Notes under the pieces: model-generated
Seen by the model: the letters and a program-made list of their open reading frames with translations, nothing else
Told to the model about the DNA's origin: nothing
Databases searched by the model: none
DNA from: QNYZ01 sp964577615
Lineage (GTDB): Bacteria > Desulfobacterota > Desulfobacteria > Desulfobacterales > QNYZ01
NCBI GenBank assembly: GCA_964577615.1
Contig: CAZNZW010000002.1
Location: 43,445 to 107,444, forward strand
Length of the DNA stretch: 64,000 nucleotides
Direction of reading: 5' to 3'
Part shown: piece by piece, positions 8,888 through 17,333 of the stretch
Layout: each line of letters begins with the position of its first letter
Numbering within the stretch: the stretch's first letter is position 1
Position numbers and translations under genes: made by a program

Positions 8888-9856
8888 ATGGCAGACAGTA
8901 AAAAAGTATTGCTTGATCTTTATCGTCAGATGGTCAGGGTCCGTCAATTCGAGACCATGGCCGGGGAGTATTTTTCCGCCGGGAAAATACCGGGATTTAT
9001 TCATCTCTCCATTGGCCAGGAAGCGAGCAGTGTCGGCGTCTGTTCCTGCCTCCGGCCTGATGACTATGTGATTACAACTCACCGGGGCCATGGCCACATG
9101 ATTGCCAAGGGGGCCGATGTGAACCGGATGGTGGCCGAGCTGTTCGGCAAAAAGGACGGCTATTGCAAAGGCAAGGGCGGTTCGATGCATATTGCCGATT
9201 TTTCCATCGGTATTCTGGGCGCCAACGGCGTAGTGGCCGGGGGGCTTCCCATCATTACCGGCGCGGGGCTGTCCATCAAGATGCGCAAAACCGATCAGGT
9301 GGCCGTCTGCTTTTTTGGCGACGGCGCCACGAACCGCGGACCGGTGCATGAGGCAATGAATATGGCCTCGATCTGGAAACTGCCCGTCCTTTTTGTTGTT
9401 GAAAACAATCAGTGGGCATCCACCACGTCTTTGAAATATTCCTGCTCGGTAACGGATCTCTATCGCCGGGCCGCCGGCTATAACATGCCCGGAGAAAAAG
9501 TTGACGGCAACGATATTCTGGCGGTGCGTAAAGTCACGGCCCGGGCCGTGGCCCGGGCCCGGGCCGGCAACGGACCGACTTTCATTGAAAATAAAACCTA
9601 CCGGATTAAAGGGCATTATGAAGGCGACCCGCAGCGGTACCGCACCGATGCGGAAGTCAAAAAATGGCAGTCGGATAAAGACCCGATTAACCGGTTCCGC
9701 CGGGTGTTGTTGAAAAAGAGGGCGCTGTCCAAAAAAGTGGTTGATCAGATTTCTGCTGAAGTGGCGGCTGAGCTGGCAGCGGCGGTGGCCTTTGCCGAAA
9801 ACAGCCCCCTCCCCGAACCGGCCGATGCGCTGACTGATCTATACTATCAAGCATAA
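8888..9856 (+). CDS. Thiamine-diphosphate dehydrogenase E1 alpha subunit (AcoA/PdhA-like)
   Basis: 322-residue alpha chain of a heterotetrameric 2-oxoacid/acetoin dehydrogenase E1. The ATG at 8888 is chosen over one at 8837 because a perfect AGGAGG lies 6 nt before it. Landmarks: THRGHGHMIAKG and GKGGSMHI substrate/TPP loop, GANGVVAGG, and the TPP-binding GDGATNRG ending in ENNQWA. The GGSMHIAD and GHGHMIAKG stretches resemble acetoin dehydrogenase alpha chains more than classical pyruvate dehydrogenase. It is followed after 12 bp by E1 beta and then E2. Substrate is likely acetoin or a branched or short 2-oxoacid; the sequence alone does not decide. Confidence 0.88.
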   Translation: MADSKKVLLDLYRQMVRVRQFETMAGEYFSAGKIPGFIHLSIGQEASSVGVCSCLRPDDYVITTHRGHGHMIAKGADVNRMVAELFGKKDGYCKGKGGSMHIADFSIGILGANGVVAGGLPIITGAGLSIKMRKTDQVAVCFFGDGATNRGPVHEAMNMASIWKLPVLFVVENNQWASTTSLKYSCSVTDLYRRAAGYNMPGEKVDGNDILAVRKVTARAVARARAGNGPTFIENKTYRIKGHYEGDPQRYRTDAEVKKWQSDKDPINRFRRVLLKKRALSKKVVDQISAEVAAELAAAVAFAENSPLPEPADALTDLYYQA

Positions 9857-9868
9857 AGGGAGAAACAG

Positions 9869-10849
9869 ATGACCGATAGAATATTATCCAGTTCCGCTGC
9901 GCTGGCCGAGGCGCTGCACGAGGAAATGACGCGGGACGAGAGCGTATTTATCATGGGCGAAGACCTGGTTTCCCATGCCGGTGTTTTTGGTCAGTTCAAG
10001 GGCCTTCCCGAAGCATTTCCAGGCCGGATTATCGATACGCCTATTTCAGAGGCCTGTATTGCCGGCTGCGGGGTCGGCGCTGCGTTGACCGGTATGCGCC
10101 CCCTGGTTGATTTTCATTTTTCTGATTTTGTGACCTGCGGAATGGACGAGCTGTGCAACCAGGCCGCCAAGCTCCGGTATATGTTTGGCGGCCAGGTAAA
10201 GCTGCCGATGGTTGTCTGGTGTCCGGATGGCGCGGGCCTGCGTGCCGCGGCTCAGCATTCCCAGTCACTGGAAGCCTGGTTTGTCCATGTGCCGGGCCTC
10301 AAGGTGGTTGTGCCCAGTGACCCCCGGGATGTCAAGGGGTTGATCAAGGCCGCTATCCGGGATGACAATCCGGTGATGTTTTTTCAACATAAAAAACTGT
10401 TTGCCATGGAAGGCCCGGTGCCCGAGGAAGACTATGTGATTCCCCTGGGAGAGGCGGCGGTTAAAAAAGAGGGAAAGGATGTGACCCTCCTGTGTTACGG
10501 CGCTGGATACTATCTGTGCCGGGAGGCTGCCGGGATATTGGAAAAGGAAAAGATTGACGTTGAAATCGTTGATTTGCGCACACTCAAACCGCTGGACATG
10601 GAGACGATCGCCGCATCGATTGCCAAGACCCATCGGGCGGTCATTGTCCATGAGGCCTGTCTGACCGGTGGTTTTGGCGCCGAGCTGGCTGCCCGGATCC
10701 AGGATGAATTATTCGACGAACTCGATGCCCCGGTTAAACGCGTGGCGGCCCGGGATGTGCCCATCCCCTTTTCACCGCCCATGGAAGATTTTGTGCTGCC
10801 AAGCGCGGGCGATGTGGCGGCGGCCGCCCATGCAGTCACCTATCGATAG
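9869..10849 (+). CDS. Thiamine-diphosphate dehydrogenase E1 beta subunit (AcoB/PdhB-like)
   Basis: 326-residue beta chain that completes the E1 alpha2-beta2 active site. Features: FIMGEDLVSHAGVFG at the TPP pyrimidine side, DTPISEACIAGCGVGAALTG with the conserved Glu that activates TPP, VDFHFSDFVTCGMDELCNQAAK, and the transketolase C-terminal domain from about residue 195 (LLCYGAGYYLCREAA, VDLRTLKPLD, VHEACLTGGFGAEL). Length is normal for PdhB/AcoB. An AGGGAGAAACAG ribosome site precedes ATG. Spacing to both neighbours is only 12 bp, so the three catalytic subunits are made from one message. Confidence 0.9.
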   Translation: MTDRILSSSAALAEALHEEMTRDESVFIMGEDLVSHAGVFGQFKGLPEAFPGRIIDTPISEACIAGCGVGAALTGMRPLVDFHFSDFVTCGMDELCNQAAKLRYMFGGQVKLPMVVWCPDGAGLRAAAQHSQSLEAWFVHVPGLKVVVPSDPRDVKGLIKAAIRDDNPVMFFQHKKLFAMEGPVPEEDYVIPLGEAAVKKEGKDVTLLCYGAGYYLCREAAGILEKEKIDVEIVDLRTLKPLDMETIAASIAKTHRAVIVHEACLTGGFGAELAARIQDELFDELDAPVKRVAARDVPIPFSPPMEDFVLPSAGDVAAAAHAVTYR

Positions 10850-10861
10850 CAAGGAGTCATC

Positions 10862-12169
10862 ATGGCTGAGGAAATCAGGATACCCAAGCTCGGGCTCACC
10901 ATGACGGATGCGGTGCTTTCCGGCTGGATGGTCTCCGCTGGAGAGGAAGTATCTGCCGATCAGGTGGTCTGTGCGCTTGAGACCGATAAGGTCTCTTTTG
11001 AAGTACCGGCGCCATGCACCGGCTGGCTGCACCCCGTTATTGCCGCCGGGATCCGGGTGGAAGTGGGAGAGGTCGTCGGCTACGTGGCGGCGGATGAAGC
11101 GGAACTGGACGATTTGAAAACCCGGTTTGCCGTGGCCGATACCGGCGCTGTTGAGGCAGGCGCGGCAGCAGCGTCGACGGAAGATGATGCTGATGCGGCA
11201 CCGGCGGCGGCACCCGCCGATTCGCCGGTATCCCCATCACCGGCGGCGGACGTTAAACCGCCGCCGGTCGTGAAAAAACAAACCGGCGACCGGATCATCG
11301 CCTCACCGGCAGCCCGTAAGCGATGCGGGCAGATCGGCATTAAACTGGATGATATCCCGGGAACCGGTCCCGGCGGCCGGATTGTACTGGCCGATGTGGA
11401 AAAGTTCGCCGCGGCTGATTCCGTCCGACGCAGTACGGCGCGGTACGAATTTGAATCGGCGGTCCGGGAATCCGACCTGCTGACTGCCCGGGAGACGATT
11501 CCTATCCGGGGCATTCGAAAGATCATCGCCCGGAACATGAAGTTGAGTCAGACCAGTCAGGCGCAATTGACCCTGCAGACCGAAGCGTCGGCCCGGGATA
11601 TCAGGGCGCTGAGAAAAGTGTTTAACGCCAGACGGGCAGATGATGCGCCCCGGGTGTCGTATAACGCCATTATTATCAAGGCGGCGGCACAGGCATTGCG
11701 GTTATACCCGCTGATCAACGCATCTGTCGATGGTCACAAAATTAAAATATGGAACCAGGTGCATATTGGTGTTGCCATGGATTTCGGCCAGGGCCTGATT
11801 GTTCCCAAGGTTCGCCATGCGGATACCCTGTCCATCCCGGCCCTTTCAGAAGCGCTGGGCGATCTGGCCATGCGGGCCGGAAAGAAACAATTGCTTCCCG
11901 ATGAACTCGCCAGCGGCACGTTTACCATTACCAATCTGGGCGCCTGGGATATTGATCATTTTTCGCCCATTGTCAACTTTCCCGAAAGCGCGATTCTCGG
12001 TGTGGGCCGAATGGTTGAAAAACCGTGGATCCGGGATGGCGCGGTGGTGGCCGACTGGCGGATTTCCCTGAGCCTGACTTTTGACCATCGCATTATCGAC
12101 GGGGCGCTGGCCGCCCGGTTCCTGAAGGCCATCAAGGATCGGATCGAAGAGACGCGGCTGATGCTGTAG
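10862..12169 (+). CDS. Dihydrolipoamide acyltransferase E2 (one lipoyl domain)
   Basis: 435-residue core enzyme that transfers the acyl group from E1 to CoA. The N-terminal lipoyl domain carries Lys43 in ETDKVSFEV. An Ala/Pro-rich flexible linker (about 90-140) follows, then a peripheral-subunit-binding domain (about 144-180, SPAARKRCGQ to GTGPGGRIVLADVEKF) and the catalytic CAT domain ending with FDHRIIDGALAARFL, where His409 and Asp413 are the catalytic pair. It has the subunit-binding domain that would dock E3 (lipoamide dehydrogenase), yet no E3 gene is present in the cluster. The next gene encodes an AhpD-like thiol protein. AAGGAG lies just upstream of ATG. Confidence 0.92.
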   Translation: MAEEIRIPKLGLTMTDAVLSGWMVSAGEEVSADQVVCALETDKVSFEVPAPCTGWLHPVIAAGIRVEVGEVVGYVAADEAELDDLKTRFAVADTGAVEAGAAAASTEDDADAAPAAAPADSPVSPSPAADVKPPPVVKKQTGDRIIASPAARKRCGQIGIKLDDIPGTGPGGRIVLADVEKFAAADSVRRSTARYEFESAVRESDLLTARETIPIRGIRKIIARNMKLSQTSQAQLTLQTEASARDIRALRKVFNARRADDAPRVSYNAIIIKAAAQALRLYPLINASVDGHKIKIWNQVHIGVAMDFGQGLIVPKVRHADTLSIPALSEALGDLAMRAGKKQLLPDELASGTFTITNLGAWDIDHFSPIVNFPESAILGVGRMVEKPWIRDGAVVADWRISLSLTFDHRIIDGALAARFLKAIKDRIEETRLML

Positions 12170-12237
12170 TGCCGGGCCGGTCTTTCCGCGATGGTACTTT
12201 GTGATGCGAAGCGCATTTTAATAAGAAGGAGTAGGTA

Positions 12238-12570
12238 ATGACGGAACAGCGACATATTGATATTGCTCATCTGTTTAAAAAACTGGAAGCTGATTTTCCC
12301 GAGGCGCTGGGCGCGTTCAAAGCGTTGAGCCACTCACTTGAACAGGATGGCGCCCTGGACAGGAAAACCAAAGACCTGATCATGGTGGCCCTGGCCTGTG
12401 CCACCCGGTGTGAAAAATGCATGGCCGTTCATATCCGTAACGCCGTCATGAATAATGCCGGTAAAAGGGAAATCCTGGAGGCGGCCATGTTGAACGTGCT
12501 TTTCAAGGGCGGGACGGGGATTATGGACATGCATGTTATCTATGAGGAATTGTACAATCATTTTGACTAA
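12238..12570 (+). CDS. Carboxymuconolactone decarboxylase-family (AhpD-like) thiol protein
   Basis: 110-residue all-helical CMD-domain protein. The redox motif CEKCMAVH has the CxxCxxxH spacing of AhpD and related alkylhydroperoxidase-like proteins; the acidic residue that normally helps the thiols, a Glu about 12 residues before the first Cys, is Asp here (KDLIMVALACATRC). AAGAAGGAG precedes ATG. It closes the operon 68 bp after E2 and is followed by a strong terminator. AhpD in Mycobacterium is reduced by the lipoyl group of an E2, so its place beside an E2 with no E3 is suggestive. A decarboxylase role is unlikely given the CxxC motif. Confidence 0.8.
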   Translation: MTEQRHIDIAHLFKKLEADFPEALGAFKALSHSLEQDGALDRKTKDLIMVALACATRCEKCMAVHIRNAVMNNAGKREILEAAMLNVLFKGGTGIMDMHVIYEELYNHFD

Positions 12571-12630
12571 CCGCCAGGCGGTTTCGGGCGCGTGCGGGCG
12601 GCGGCAGAAGAAATACCGGCGGTAACCGGG

Positions 12631-12662
12631 AAAGGCCGCAATCCATGTGGATTGCGGCCTTT
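12631..12662 (+). terminator. Intrinsic terminator, perfect 14-bp stem
   Basis: Arms 12631-12644 and 12649-12662 are fully complementary, G+C-rich in the middle, and flanked by AAA/TTT, with the tetraloop ATGT. It lies between the plus-strand catabolic operon and the minus-strand tRNA-Met, so it can stop transcription from both sides. Confidence 0.85.
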
Positions 12663-12671
12663 GGTGTTTAG

Positions 12672-12748
12672 TGGTGGCGATGCAGGGATTTGAACCCCGG
12701 ACACTGCGGATATGAGCCGCATGCTCTGACCACCTGAGCTACATCGCC
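12672..12748 (-). tRNA. tRNA-Met (anticodon CAT)
   Basis: Reading the minus strand: 7-bp acceptor GGCGATG/CATCGCC, D arm TAGCTCAGGTGGTCAGAGCA, anticodon stem TGCGG/CCGCA with loop CTCATAT (anticodon CAT), T arm with GGTTCAAATCC, discriminator A and an encoded CCA (12672-12674). The first pair G1-C72 excludes an initiator tRNA. A CAT tRNA can also be the lysidine-modified tRNA-Ile2; elongator Met is more likely but not proven. Confidence 0.92.
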
Positions 12749-12851
12749 GATTCTTTGCGTCGCTATCTACCAGCGCCGGGGGTTGGAGTCAAGCCAAAAA
12801 CAGCTGAGTCACCCGTAATTTTTCTTCCCGGTCTTTTATGGTCTGTCCCGG

Positions 12852-15797
12852 TTACCGGGCGACAGAGCGGATCACCTCAACGGAAAATTCTTCGATGTCA
12901 GATGGCAGATTTGCAAAAACAATCATAAATGGCGCTGTTTTGCCAGGGGGCACTTTGAGACTGCCGGCGCCCGCTTTATTTGACAGGTTTTTCTGTATGT
13001 CGGCCAGGGCTTTGGTGCCCAGATCCTGATCAGAAAGGGAATTGCCGCAATAAACTGATCGGGCCTTGATCAGTTTTCCCCCCTTGGCAAAAATGTTGCC
13101 TTTGATCAGAATCGATCCCCGGGGCTGTTTGTACTGATTGAGCACTTTGCCGGTAATGACGAACAGCCGTCCCGAATTATTGCTGGTGACGAACTTGCTG
13201 TCGATTCCCACTGTTTTCAGCTGCGCGTTACCCGGATCATTGGCCACCTGCTGCGTGCCGGCGCCCATCATGTTGCTCAAGTAGGGAATTTTAATTCCCA
13301 TCATATTGAATAGATACAGACCGCCCAGCAGCAGCGCTATGAGTAAAAGGGCAATCAATGACTTCCGGCTTTTCTTTTTTGGGAACGCGGCGTCTTCCAC
13401 AACAGGGCCCAATGTTTTGGCTTCGGAGTCTTTGACGGGATCTAATTTCAGCCTGGCAGTTGTTTTGGATTCCTCCGCGGGTGACGTGCTGTCCAGAGGA
13501 GGCGGCCCGGCCGCGGCGGATTCAGCCGGCTTTTCGGCGCCTGTTTCAGCCTCGTCGGTCAGGGTCTTTTCCATTGCCATGTCAATGTCTTCGAAATCGA
13601 GGCTTCCGGATTCAATCGCCGGTTGACTTTTATTTACATCCGATAAATTTTCTTTGGAAGGCAGGTCCCCCGCTTTCGGGCTCTGGCTGTCTATCTCCAG
13701 ATCTTCCAGGCTCAGGTCATCCATGCCCGGATCGGCCATTCCCTGGTCGCTCAGGCCCATATTTTCCACGGCCAGGGTATTGTTGTCTGCTTCCATGAGA
13801 GACTCATCGGTGACTTCCGCCGGCGCAAGCAGCTGGTCCAGAATGGGGAGGTCGATCTCGTCATCTTCGCTGTACCCGTCTTCCAGGTCGGGGCGTTCAA
13901 GGTTGACGTTAAGCACTTCCGCCTGTTTTCCCTTGTCAGTATCCAGCGTAATACTGACATCCTTGTCAAAGGCCTCTTTCGGGGCCGGGGCCACTTCTTC
14001 GATGTCTTCTATCTCAATATCCAGTGGCTCATCGGTATTGGGGGACTGGTCTTTGGCGTTTAACGGCGGTTCTGCCGGCTCGGCCGGCGCGGTGGCTTTC
14101 GGGCCAGGATCCAAATCCAGATCAAGCATGTCTACCTGTTTCGTATCCAGGCCAAACGCCTCATCCAGGCTTTCGTCTTCAAGGTCGTCAAAGTCCAGGT
14201 CAAGTCCTTCGATTTGCTGAGTGTCCAGAGAAATCTCCTCCGTGGATGGATCGGGTATTTCCGGGTCCAGCTGATCCAGTTCAAGGTCAAGATTCTTGAT
14301 TTGTTTGGTGTCCAGGACGAAATTGTCATCCAGGACCTCGTCTTTACTATCCGGCTGTTCCGGTTCGAAATCGAAATCGATATCGTCAATCTGTTCGGTA
14401 CTCAGAATATCCTCTTCAGTAGAGCCCTCTGCTTCAGAAGCTTCGGGAGCGGCTTCGGGGATCTCCAGTTCTTCCAGCTGGATACCGAGATCGCTCAGTT
14501 GCTGTACTTCCGAGATGTTTTCTCCAGTGGCCGCCTCACTCGGCTGGGGAGGTATCTCTTCGATATTTTCCAGTTCTAAATCAAGGTCCTGAATCTGAAT
14601 GGTGTCCAGATCGATATCACCGTCCAGTTCCACGTCTATATCCGGATGCTCAGGTTTGGATGCAGACAATTCTGATTTGAACATTTCATCAAGTTCACCG
14701 TCAAGATCGGATAAGTCCAGCTCTTCGGATTCCACCTCATCGATCAGGCTGTCCAGCGCCATGCCAGGTTCACCGTCGAGATCCATTGATTCCGATTCCG
14801 GTGCATCGCTTTTGTCGACAGACAAATCAGACATCTCATCGTTTCCGAGAATATTATCGAGTTTATCAGAAAGATCGCTAATTTCCTGATCTTCTGTCGT
14901 CGTATCCATTGAATCGGTGTTTTGTGCTTCTTCGCTCAATGGCGCCGCCTGCGGCTTATGGGTATCGGGTCCCAGAAGCTCGTCAAGTCCGGCGGTCAGG
15001 TCAGCCATCTCAATATCTTCAGAATCAGTTAAAGATGCTGCCGCAGGGCCGGACGGCATGGCTTGTATTTCTGAATCAATGTCCTCAAGCTGGATTGAAT
15101 CAAGGTCAATGCCGCCATCGGGTACTGGAGGTTCATCTCCCGCCCCATCAAGCTCGTCGCCAAGAGTAGACAGGTCCAGGACATCAATGTCCGGATCATA
15201 TCCTGCCGGGTCCGGTTCATTCGTGTCTGTCGCACTTTCCGCCAGGTCGCCGGATAACAGATCGAGGTCCTCATCGAGATCAGATAAAAGATCATCCTCT
15301 TCCTTCAGGCCGGGCTCTGCCATCCCTTTCGCCTGATCTGTTTCATCCGTTGCGGAAAGAAGATCATCCATCTCATCTGAACCAAGGATTTTATCCAGTT
15401 CGTCAGTTAGATCGTGCATGGTCGGGTCTTCGGCCCCGCCGGTAGCCGGGGAGTCCAGGTGTTTCCCGTCCGTTGTTTCGTCCGATTGTGCGAATAGCGA
15501 AGCGGCGCCCGCCGCCGCTCCCAGTGTTCCACCGATCCCCGCTGCCAGATTCGATATTTTGCTGCCGCCGGGTTTTGCTGAAGACGCTGCATCGGGGACA
15601 TCCGGTGTTGCCTCATCCGTCAGTTCCGTTCCGCTTGCCCGGGGCGACGGGGGGGGAGATTGGACATCTTCGGCAGAAGGGGGAAAGGCAACAAAAAGAT
15701 GCTGGCATCTGGAGCATTTAACCCTGGACCCCGATGGCTTGATGCGGTCGTCATCAAGGAAATAATCCGTAGCGCACTGCTTGCAAGTAATGATCAT
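12852..15797 (-). CDS. Zinc-ribbon (MJ0042) / DUF3426 membrane protein with a long acidic repeat region
   Basis: 981 residues. The ATG at 15797 is chosen because AGGAGC precedes it and the protein then begins directly with the zinc ribbon: CKQC near residue 4 and CSRC near residue 28. Residues about 60-800 are extremely acidic and low in complexity, with two degenerate repeat types: LDELLG/LDKILGSDEM-like units, and LDTKQI-x2-LDLDLD-like units (at least six: LDTQQIEGLDLDFD, LDTKQIKNLDLELD, LDTKQVDMLDLDLD, LSTEQIDDIDFDFE, LDTIQIQDLDLELE, LDSIQLEDIDSEI). One membrane helix (SLIALLLIALLLGGLYLF) follows at about 835, then a DUF3426-like domain. Function unknown; a scaffold or surface-signalling role is plausible. 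Not obviously in an operon. Confidence 0.8.
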   Translation of the reverse strand: MIITCKQCATDYFLDDDRIKPSGSRVKCSRCQHLFVAFPPSAEDVQSPPPSPRASGTELTDEATPDVPDAASSAKPGGSKISNLAAGIGGTLGAAAGAASLFAQSDETTDGKHLDSPATGGAEDPTMHDLTDELDKILGSDEMDDLLSATDETDQAKGMAEPGLKEEDDLLSDLDEDLDLLSGDLAESATDTNEPDPAGYDPDIDVLDLSTLGDELDGAGDEPPVPDGGIDLDSIQLEDIDSEIQAMPSGPAAASLTDSEDIEMADLTAGLDELLGPDTHKPQAAPLSEEAQNTDSMDTTTEDQEISDLSDKLDNILGNDEMSDLSVDKSDAPESESMDLDGEPGMALDSLIDEVESEELDLSDLDGELDEMFKSELSASKPEHPDIDVELDGDIDLDTIQIQDLDLELENIEEIPPQPSEAATGENISEVQQLSDLGIQLEELEIPEAAPEASEAEGSTEEDILSTEQIDDIDFDFEPEQPDSKDEVLDDNFVLDTKQIKNLDLELDQLDPEIPDPSTEEISLDTQQIEGLDLDFDDLEDESLDEAFGLDTKQVDMLDLDLDPGPKATAPAEPAEPPLNAKDQSPNTDEPLDIEIEDIEEVAPAPKEAFDKDVSITLDTDKGKQAEVLNVNLERPDLEDGYSEDDEIDLPILDQLLAPAEVTDESLMEADNNTLAVENMGLSDQGMADPGMDDLSLEDLEIDSQSPKAGDLPSKENLSDVNKSQPAIESGSLDFEDIDMAMEKTLTDEAETGAEKPAESAAAGPPPLDSTSPAEESKTTARLKLDPVKDSEAKTLGPVVEDAAFPKKKSRKSLIALLLIALLLGGLYLFNMMGIKIPYLSNMMGAGTQQVANDPGNAQLKTVGIDSKFVTSNNSGRLFVITGKVLNQYKQPRGSILIKGNIFAKGGKLIKARSVYCGNSLSDQDLGTKALADIQKNLSNKAGAGSLKVPPGKTAPFMIVFANLPSDIEEFSVEVIRSVAR

Positions 15798-16334
15798 GTT
15801 AAGCTCCTGTGAAAGAATCGAGCGAATAAAACACAAATATCGGTGTGTCCGGCATTAAAAAATATTAATCAGGCTAGCAACAAGCAATATGCATGCCATA
15901 ACATAAAAAGGATGGGCCGTATTTCCTGGTACAGGCAAAAAAAGCGTCAATATTTGTATTGTACAAGGCTTTTATAATACATCAACCAGACAAAATAGTT
16001 TGTAACGCCAAGAAATAATTGACTAAAACCAGATATCCGGTTGACCCGTCCATGACCTTGGCGTTAGAGCCACATAAAAGCGATATTGCCGATCACGGCA
16101 CCCATTGCCATTTTCTCAATCAATATATATTAATAAAAACACTTCTTTGTCTTCTAAAGCAACAATGGCGGGATTTGTCAAATTAATTTTATGACCGGCG
16201 CGCATGCGTCAGCCGCTCTCCAGGGGGGGGATAAAAGAGATAATTTTCCTTACAATCCAAATTTTGTCTTTCCGAATACAATATCCGTATTGATTTTGGG
16301 AGAAAGGTGCCGCCGGGTTATTCGTCGCAGCCCG
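15798..16334. other. A+T-rich intergenic region with one 10-bp inverted repeat
   Basis: About 540 bp between the J-protein gene and the zinc-ribbon gene, both on the minus strand, clearly richer in A+T than its surroundings. No open frame with a ribosome site is visible. TAACGCCAAG at 16003-16012 is complementary to CTTGGCGTTA at 16057-16066, with 44 bp between. The promoter of the zinc-ribbon gene is presumably here, but I find no convincing -35/-10 pair. Confidence 0.5.
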
Positions 16335-17252
16335 TTAAAGGCCTGTTTCTGATAATTTTTTAACAAGTTCTGTCTGCAGCTCGGATAGCTTTGCAGGAAT
16401 ATCCACGTTGATTTTAACAAACAGATTGCCCCGGCGATCCGTATTCATGATCGGCAACCCCTGGCCTGCCAGGCGCATCTGGGTCTGGTGTCGGGTACCG
16501 GCCGGAATTTTAAGCCGTTTTTCACTGCCGTCCGGCGCTTGAATGGTGACATGGGTGCCCAGCAGAGATTCAGTCAGGCGGATGGTGCGGTTCAAATAAA
16601 GATCGGTCCCCTTGACGGAAAAATCAGGATCGGGTGTCATCCGGGCTTTAATATACAGATCCCCGGCCGGGCCGCCGTATGCGCTCGGTTCGCCCTTGCC
16701 CGCCAGGCGCAGTTTTTTTCCGGTAATCATGCCTTTGGGGACTTTGACGGTTAAATTTTCCGACCGTCCGTTGTGCTGAAAATTGATGTTCTTTCGGGCC
16801 CCGCTGAGTACTTCCGCCAGCGTCAGGGGCAGTTCATAGACCAGATCCGTCCCTTTGGCCGGGGCCTGCCGTGATCGGCCACAGCCTCCCATATTTCCAA
16901 AAGGATGGTTCCGGCCACCGCCGGAGGTAAACCGGAAGCCGCCCGGTTTTCCGCCGCCAAATCCGAATTCACGAAAAATATCGCCGAAATCAAAATTACG
17001 GAAAATATCTTCCTGGGAATACCGCTGCTGGAATCCGCTGGAACCAAAAGTATCGTATTGCTGCCGCTTTTCCTTATCACTTAGCACCGCATATGCTTCG
17101 CTGATTTCTTTGAATTTTTCTTCCCCGGATTTGTCGCCCTTGGTGTGATCGGGGTGGTATTTCATCGCCAGTTTGCGATATGCTTTTTTAATTTCATTTG
17201 CAGATGCGTTTTTCTCAACGCCTAGCGCTTTATAGTAATCTGAGCTGGCCAT
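16335..17252 (-). CDS. CbpA-type J-domain co-chaperone (DnaJ family, no zinc finger)
   Basis: 305 residues; start taken at the ATG at 17252, which has AGGAAA upstream and gives MASSDYYKALGVEKNAS, the usual J-domain beginning. The HPD motif (MKYHPDHTKG) is present, so it can stimulate DnaK ATPase. A Gly/Phe-rich linker (about 75-125) is followed by the two beta-sandwich client-binding domains (GARKNINFQHNG, VKVPKGMITGKKLRLAGKG, RLKIPAGTRHQTQMRLAGQG). There is no CxxCxGxG zinc region, which makes it type II/CbpA-like. It lies about 80 bp downstream of mnmG on the same strand and may be co-transcribed with it. Confidence 0.9.
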   Translation of the reverse strand: MASSDYYKALGVEKNASANEIKKAYRKLAMKYHPDHTKGDKSGEEKFKEISEAYAVLSDKEKRQQYDTFGSSGFQQRYSQEDIFRNFDFGDIFREFGFGGGKPGGFRFTSGGGRNHPFGNMGGCGRSRQAPAKGTDLVYELPLTLAEVLSGARKNINFQHNGRSENLTVKVPKGMITGKKLRLAGKGEPSAYGGPAGDLYIKARMTPDPDFSVKGTDLYLNRTIRLTESLLGTHVTIQAPDGSEKRLKIPAGTRHQTQMRLAGQGLPIMNTDRRGNLFVKINVDIPAKLSELQTELVKKLSETGL

Positions 17253-17333
17253 AAGGTTGCTTTTCCTGTTGGGTAAACCGGTTGGCATGTCTGGTGAACT
17301 GACGGGTTCAAAGTAATTAAAAAACACATGATG

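Noticed and set aside
13306..15765. Series of Ser-rich plus-strand frames opposite the zinc-ribbon gene
   Set aside because: Antisense of Asp/Glu/Leu-rich repeats gives Ser/Arg-rich frames automatically; no ribosome sites.
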